DNA of 64,000 nucleotides from Sipunculus nudus (taxonomy: Eukaryota > Annelida > Sipuncula > Golfingiida > Sipunculidae): NCBI GenBank assembly GCA_026874595.1, contig CM049310.1, positions 52,216,558-52,280,557 of the forward strand, in the 5' to 3' direction. A program made the position numbers and the translations under genes. The stretch's first letter is position 1, and the number at the start of each line of letters is the position of its first letter. The notes under the pieces are model-generated. The model had not been told where the DNA came from and made no database searches. It worked only from the letters and a program-made list of their open reading frames with translations. Positions 58,969 through 64,000 of this stretch are shown in pieces.

Positions 58969-60192
58969 AAAAAGAACGATACGAAGAACTTTGACGTAAC
59001 CATGGGAAGCCATGATGTAGCGGAGACCTGTGAGCTAGTCGGACTGTATATACTATCTGAACTGAGCAAAATCAGAGAGGTCAGTGTGGGACTATACAGA
59101 GACGATGGACTCGTCGCATGCCACTTGCAACCAAGACAAACCGAGGGGGTAAAAAAGAGAATTTGCCAGATATTCAACAAGCTTGGCCTAAAAATTACAA
59201 GCGAAGCGAACAAAAAAATAATAGACTTTTTGGACGTGACTTTGGACCTGAACAAAGCAGAATATAAACCTTTCATGAAACCCAACAATACCCCAATATA
59301 CATCCACAAAGACAGTAACCATCCCCCAAGCATTATAAGAAATATACCTGAAAGCATAAACAGTAGGTTGTCCAACATCTCCTCAAATGAAGATGTTTTC
59401 AACAAGGCTGCCCCTCCATATCAGGAGGCATTACTCAACAGTGGATACAGTTTTAAACTCAAGAATATCCGCTCGCAACAACCCAACACTGACGGAAAGA
59501 AGAGAAACAGAAGGAGGAACATAACGTGGTTCAATCCCCCATACAGCGCCAACGTGAAAACGAACATAGGAAAAAAGTTCTTACAGCTTCTTGACAAATA
59601 TTTCCCTCCTGACCACAGTTTACACAAAATCCTGAACCGTAACACCGTAAAAGTCAGCTATAGCTGCATGCCTAACATGAAGCAGGTCATTTTAGCACAC
59701 AACAAAGGACGACTTAACAATGAGAGAATTAAAGAAAAGAAAACAGAGAGCATAAGCGAAAACTGCAACTGTAGAAACCCGAAAGAATGCCCAATCAAAG
59801 AAGGATGCCTTACTCAAAGCATAATTTACCAGGCCACAGTTACCAGACAAGATAAGAAACAAGTTGAAACATATATCGGACTGACAGAAAACGCATTTAA
59901 AACGAGATACTATGGACACATCAGTAGTTTCAGGAATGAAAAATACAGAAATAGCACAACACTAAGCCAGTACGTGTGGACTCTGAAAGAAAAAAACGTA
60001 CCCTATTCGGTCAAATGGAAAATCATGGCTAAATGCAGAGCTTATTCCAACACGTCCAAAAAATGTAATTTATGCACCACCGAGAAATACTACATAATTT
60101 GCCGATCTGATCTGAGTTCACTAAACAATAGGAACGAGATGACAACGTCATGCAAACATAGAACTAAATACCTCCTTTGTAACCTTAAATAA
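58969..60192 (+). CDS. Penelope-like element: C-terminal reverse transcriptase plus GIY-YIG endonuclease (5'-truncated)
   Basis: Retroelement polyprotein that would copy element RNA into DNA and nick the target. The frame is open from the TA tract; the first ATG is 59002 (396 codons), but upstream in-frame residues KNFDVT continue the family pattern FDVTMGS, so the ATG is internal and the N-terminal half is lost. Counted from that Met: RT motif C is YRDD at 32-35, and RT thumb-like sequence follows to about 160. A CNC...C...C cysteine cluster is at 255-269, YIG at 291-293, the conserved R/H region (TRYYGH) at 301-306, a CNLCTTEK motif with a likely catalytic Glu at 355-362, and a final LNNRNE...C.H block. 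The motif usually read as DGAE is DVAE here, a possible defect. No frameshift is seen. A hammerhead ribozyme lies 310 bp downstream. Confidence 0.93.
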   Translation, partial: KKNDTKNFDVTMGSHDVAETCELVGLYILSELSKIREVSVGLYRDDGLVACHLQPRQTEGVKKRICQIFNKLGLKITSEANKKIIDFLDVTLDLNKAEYKPFMKPNNTPIYIHKDSNHPPSIIRNIPESINSRLSNISSNEDVFNKAAPPYQEALLNSGYSFKLKNIRSQQPNTDGKKRNRRRNITWFNPPYSANVKTNIGKKFLQLLDKYFPPDHSLHKILNRNTVKVSYSCMPNMKQVILAHNKGRLNNERIKEKKTESISENCNCRNPKECPIKEGCLTQSIIYQATVTRQDKKQVETYIGLTENAFKTRYYGHISSFRNEKYRNSTTLSQYVWTLKEKNVPYSVKWKIMAKCRAYSNTSKKCNLCTTEKYYIICRSDLSSLNNRNEMTTSCKHRTKYLLCNLK

Positions 60193-60501
60193 TTTTAAGC
60201 CGATAATAAAGTTAAATATGCAGTCTCAAGATATCAGCCAATGTATGCAGGAACAACCAACTGGACCACTAATCCACTGATCCCCTGACCGAACCAACAC
60301 CTGGGGTCTTGACCAACTTTAAGCTATTCAACAAATCCTAGAGCGCTTCATAATAGCCCTAATACAGTACAATAAGCCAGGCACCCAGTAACCCTTATTC
60401 ACCAATAAAACAAAAACTTTAAATACATGCCTCACCGAACCTTGTAACCCCAGATAAATCCTACCTATTACGACAAACTTCACCCAAATATCTGATCACT
60501 C
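60193..60501 (+). other. 3' untranslated region of the Penelope-like element
   Basis: It follows the TAA stop. It has an AATAAA near 60206 and no further frame. It leads directly into the hammerhead ribozyme. Confidence 0.55.
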
Positions 60502-60569
60502 CAGTTTGTACCTGAAGAGTGAGCCGGCTTGAATGCTGCTCTCACGAAACAGATCTGTAGCACAAACTG
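60502..60569 (+). ncRNA. hammerhead ribozyme (type I topology)
   Basis: All core parts are present in order. The stem I 5' strand CAGTTTGTAC (60502-60511) pairs with GCACAAACTG (60560-60569), 9 of 10 pairs with one A-C mismatch. The conserved CTGAAGA (CUGANGA, 60512-60518) is followed by stem II GTGAG/CTCAC (60519-60523 with 60541-60545). Then come GAAA (60546-60549), a minimal stem III CAG-AT-CTG (60550-60557), and the UA that closes with the last A of GAAA. The predicted cleavage is after A60559 (a GUA site). Hammerheads are an established feature of Penelope-like elements, where they probably process multimeric transcripts. Self-cleavage is predicted, not shown. Confidence 0.88.
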
Positions 60570-60673
60570 CATGATGAAGTCAAACTAACCGTACTTTAGT
60601 TATTTATAAACGCTCCCATACGGTGGAGCACTATCACCACGATGTATTGAATTCACGTTATGTGAACAATACA

Positions 60674-60677
<4 letters not shown>

Positions 60678-60740
<63 letters not shown>
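60678..60740. repeat. (TA)n at the 3' side of the Penelope-like element
   Basis: A pure TA array of about 62 bp. Confidence 0.95.
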
Positions 60741-60744
<4 letters not shown>

Positions 60745-61161
60745 CATGAAATATTATTACATTTGTATTCATAAAAGGTATAAAAAAGTAGTAAAACGAT
60801 TTTTCGTATTTAAAATATTTATGGGGATAGGACAGCTACTCATTTGATGGGTACTTCCGTTTAATCCCAGCATCCATAGCCGAGGAAAACTTCTGCTCTT
60901 TTAACACATGTAGCACTCTAGAGAGGAGTGGCTGAAAACCTACTGCCGAGTTAAGTTAATCATGTCGGTTCTATTTAATTTCTTCTGGTTAACTAATGGG
61001 CACGTCGTTTCACGCTTAAAGACCAGTTACTTAAGTTAGCAGCAAGAACAAACCTATTCCCAATTAGTGTTGTCAATATACGTCTCTAAAACAATATCAA
61101 TCAGGTTATTGTAAAAGAACAGTGTGGTTCGTTTATTAAGCACTGCATAAATAATTCCAGG
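60741..61161. other. no gene seen
   Basis: Unique AT-rich sequence. Confidence 0.4.
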
Positions 61162-61605
61162 TTAAAGAGGCCCAATCACCTATCTTACCTATTGGAGCTA
61201 ATGGTAATCCCTTGGAGCTTTTATAAAGATAGGTTGGAAAACGTGGATGTCACCGCACACAGGCTGCTTGTTTTGTTTATATCAAAGTGTTTATGATATA
61301 TGAGGGCCCGCCAAAATAATCAAAACAAATTCAACAAAGGAATCTGGCGGCAATTCAGATATGCCAGAGCTTTGCAAATGGCGTTTTACAACAAGGAACC
61401 TGCTACCTTAGGTTACATGTTTTCCCGTTTGTCAACAAAGCTGTGTTTACAAACACGATGTTTATAAATAAGTTCATTCATCCCTCCCGGAGGCGTTATA
61501 AGAACTTTTCATAACCAGAATTACCCTCAGGTCATTAATATATACAGAGGAAGCCATAAATCATACAAGTTCTTTTCGAAAGGTTAGGTGAATGGGCACC
61601 TTTAA
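61162..61605. mobile_element. TTAA-flanked MITE, copy 2 (inverted relative to copy 1)
   Basis: The element (61166-61601, 436 bp) starts AGAGGCCCAATCACCTA and ends TTAGGTGAATGGGCACCT. It is flanked by TTAA at 61162-61165 and 61602-61605. Internal landmarks shared with copy 1 (as reverse complement) include AGGCTGCTTGTTTTGTTTAT, CCCGCCAAAATAATCAAAAC, and GTTTACAAACA(C/T)GATGTTTAT-like sequence. No coding capacity. Confidence 0.85.
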
Positions 61606-62282
61606 TAGATTTTCTTTGATTTGATGAGAGATTTAAAGGTAGAAAGACAAAATCACCTGTCCTTCAATCAACAGGTAATATGACATAGCAGCACCGTTAC
61701 TTCTAGTATTTTGCCATTAATATATATTAGTAATATCATCTTATTTCTTTGGTAATATATTTTTTTTTTCATTACATTTCTGGAATAATTACCGTATGAG
61801 GGTTTCATATTCCTGCCATCTGAAACTTTTGTTCAAAGACCAGCCCGTTTTCTTATGTACTTGCATCCAAGGACTCGCAGTCTGACAATTCTTTAGGCAC
61901 CGCTGATCCACTGTTAGACGCGCTTTGATTGGTCAACACTTTTCCAAAGCACCTTGGTTCGTCAGCGCTTCTGTAATAAGTCACAGGAGAGAAACTAAAC
62001 TTTTGGATGTCTCGAGATACCTTCACAATCTGAGGATTGAATCTGGGATGTCTCATGATGATAATTCATACACATATTGAATATGATCGCGGGTCCCTTA
62101 TATTTGCACATTAGAATGTATCTTCGGGTGAGTCAGACAATAGTGGAACACTGAACTAATGGATAACTGTATTTGGACTCAGCTTATTTGAAGTCATGTG
62201 TAAACAAAACACGCACACTGGCAGAGGTTGAGTTATATGACAGTTAACACGATGACCAGTAACCGTTGATCCGTTGATGGAT
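61606..62282. other. no gene seen
   Basis: Unique sequence. A 67-codon minus frame at 61853-62056 is unremarkable. Confidence 0.4.
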
Positions 62283-62388
62283 TCACTGCATTTGGCCAAT
62301 TCTGCTCCTAAATCACTGCGATTGGTCAGTTCTGCTAATAACTCACTGTGATTGGTCAGTTTTGCTTCTAACTCACCGTGACTGATCG
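62283..62388 (+). repeat. 30-bp tandem repeat with ATTGG boxes, about 3.5 copies
   Basis: Units start TCACTG at 62283, 62313 and 62343, and TCACCG at 62373. The second and third carry GATTGGTCAG, an inverted CCAAT box; the first has TTGGCCAATT. Confidence 0.85.
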
Positions 62389-63640
62389 AAATAGGACAGA
62401 TACGGTAATGAGGTATTTACTGGCGACATTATGTTCTTTCCATATACTTTGCTGTCTGCATCAAAATAAAGGGCAGCAGCTAGACCCCGTCTGACTATTT
62501 GTGACCGTAGCTCTAGGTGACGCATTTTGTTAGAGCTGCAGCGGCATCGTAAACAGAAGTCACGGTAATAACCCGGTATTATACACGAGCACTTACTGTA
62601 AATTACATGAGTCCCCGATGCTACATGTATTGGAGAGATAGCTCCGATACAGGACATAAAACGGTCCCAGGCGGGGATAACGTATGTCAAAACATAAAGG
62701 TAAATCACCGAAAAAAGGATAGAGAGATGCAATAAAGAACGCTAGTCTGTATAAACGAAGTCTTTGGAACTTGCGATGAGGTTTTAAGGACACTATCCTC
62801 TTAATACACGTGTATCGAATAAATAAGCTAACATAAGTTCCTGACAGCCGTTGTTTCGTTGTGGACTCCCTGGTTTGAAAAAAAGTTAAGGGTCTCCCAC
62901 CTGGTGTAGCCACACCGACATCTGGTGGCAGCGTTCGAGAACTAAACGAGAATACTGTCTGAAGTTCTGAACTGGGTCCAGAGGAGCGTTTCAAACAGTG
63001 CCGTTTCACCCAGATATGATTTTCATATATGGTGACACAAAATAAGTTAGGTGTCGATTAAAGGGGATTTGGTAGGGACTTCTTGACACAAAGTCGATCT
63101 GGTTATTATTCCATAAATAGCTCACGAATGCAATGGTCATTCGGTGAAGCTTCTGATTACATATTTAACGAAAGGGGTAACGATAAAATGTTTTTATAGA
63201 AAAAGGGAAGGGCTAATTAAAATAATACCAAAACATGGTTGCTGACAAGTTCTATTAATATCCATGATTTACTTAACATTTATAAAATTTAATTATTCAT
63301 TACAGAAATTGTGAAACAAATACACGAGACACCAGTCAGGTCAGAGAACCTTAGCCCTAATATTGACGTTATCTGATAGATCTCTTTCTTGATTATAAAA
63401 TCTTTTTTTTAGATTTCCGAGATAATCAAATCAATATATTATTACCTCCACATGGAGGATACGTATACGTTCATTCCTTTTTATGTGATTGTTTACAACT
63501 TAACTCATGCAGTCATGAACATAATCTCATGAAATTTTCAGGGCATAACGGAAATGTTTTTCAATCGATTAGATTTTGGCGTGGATCCAACACATGATCC
63601 GGATCCAGAAACTTCTCAACGAATAATCATAAATATATTA
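62389..63640. other. no gene called
   Basis: Two overlapping minus-strand open frames (62373-62732, 119 codons; 62593-63009, 138 codons) lie in DNA of balanced composition. I recognise neither peptide and see no splice or start context to favour one. The rest is AT-rich. Confidence 0.3.
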
Positions 63641-63980
63641 AGGCCATAAAAAATTAAAGGTATGGTTCTCAGGCACCGCCCGCATCAATTTAACCCCCCG
63701 CATCAGAAATTTTTATTTTGATTTTCAACAGAAACTTACCGATTTTGAGCTGCAGCCGCTCGGATATTTCTTTCAAGTAGTTAAAATCATACAATTTCCT
63801 TTGTTATGTAGTGCTTTAGCTTGTTTAGCAAAATAAATCTGTTATTATCATGTTTTTCCCTTATCATTTGATATTTTTATCGAAACATACAAAAAAAAAT
63901 AAAAATAAAAAAACCGCCCGCCCGCATTGATTACTGAAAAAAAGTGCCTGAGAACCATACCTTTTTTTTTATTCTGGCCT
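63641..63980. mobile_element. hairpin MITE, family AGGCC, copy 2
   Basis: The ends are AGGCC...GGCCT (340 bp). The inverted arms contain GGTATGGTTCTCAGGCAC and its exact reverse complement. The inner sequences CACCGCCCGCATCAA and ACCGCCCGCCCGCATTGATT match copy 1 at 13083-13206, which lacks most of the middle. Flanks are TTA and AAA, as in copy 1. Confidence 0.85.
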
Positions 63981-64000
63981 AAAGCCACTTAATACGCGAC

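Larger units (their letters stand above)
58969..60677 (+). mobile_element. Penelope-like retroelement copy, 5'-truncated
   Basis: It comprises the partial polyprotein gene, a 3' region of about 490 bp and a hammerhead ribozyme, bounded by (TA)n arrays on both sides (58903-58968 and 60678-60740). The exact 3' end is uncertain. Penelope-like elements often show 5' truncation and variable ends. The intact partial frame argues for fairly recent insertion. Confidence 0.75.

Noticed and set aside
58857-59405. 182-codon minus-strand frame
   Set aside because: It is the antisense of the Penelope-like RT gene and runs into the TA tract; the plus-strand frame has clear family motifs.
1-64000. Host multi-gene system or operon
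   Set aside because: No host protein family could be recognised in any frame. The structured content is mobile elements, tandem repeats and one ribozyme.

Overview
This window looks like non-coding DNA from an animal nuclear genome, most likely a marine invertebrate and probably a mollusc. That placement is an inference from the mix of tRNA-derived SINEs, hAT and TTAA-target MITEs, a Penelope-like element with a hammerhead ribozyme, solo LTRs, long (TA)n arrays and large minisatellites. The sequence is AT-rich. I found no rRNA, no functional tRNA, no prokaryote-style operon and no host protein-coding exon that I can name. Most open frames are short chance frames or readings through (TA)n tracts. 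The only recognisable protein is the C-terminal part of a Penelope-like reverse transcriptase with its GIY-YIG endonuclease (about 58.97-60.19 kb, + strand).

Layout. 0-5.2 kb: a 14-bp minisatellite, AT-rich unique DNA, a probable TIR element (3.13-4.81 kb) and a tRNA-derived SINE directly after it. 7.9-9.3 kb: a hAT MITE with an exact 8-bp target duplication, inserted beside a tRNA-like sequence, then a TTAA-flanked MITE whose sister copy lies inverted at 61.2 kb. 11-18 kb: diverged direct repeats, a short hairpin MITE (sister copy at 63.6 kb), many microsatellites and a homeodomain-site-rich block (16.4-17.0 kb) that may be a conserved non-coding element. 19.5-21.4 kb: a roughly 180-bp tandem repeat split by a solo LTR; a second solo LTR of the same family lies inverted at 36.0-36.8 kb, with a fragment at 35.09 kb. 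23.5 kb: a possible non-coding exon on the minus strand. 23.8-35 kb: mostly unique AT-rich DNA resembling intron or intergenic sequence.

37.0-39.4 kb holds three unrelated minisatellites (45, about 23-36 and 71 bp). 39.4-42.0 kb is the densest mobile-element cluster. It holds a 1.6-kb hAT-like element with perfect TSDs and (GAATAC)n arrays at both ends, followed by a second hAT-like element that contains a miniature LTR retrotransposon (TRIM). The LTRs of that TRIM carry tRNA-like Pol III A and B boxes. 43.5-51.2 kb holds further SINEs and dispersed repeats. 52.55-56.67 kb is a 4.1-kb, 40-bp minisatellite with higher-order structure. 57-61 kb holds (TA)n arrays, three equally spaced palindromes, and the Penelope-like element with a well-formed hammerhead ribozyme in its 3' region.

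The strongest observations are the hammerhead ribozyme, the TRIM with tRNA-like promoter boxes, the hAT elements with exact TSDs, and the higher-order minisatellite. No host pathway can be reconstructed from this window.
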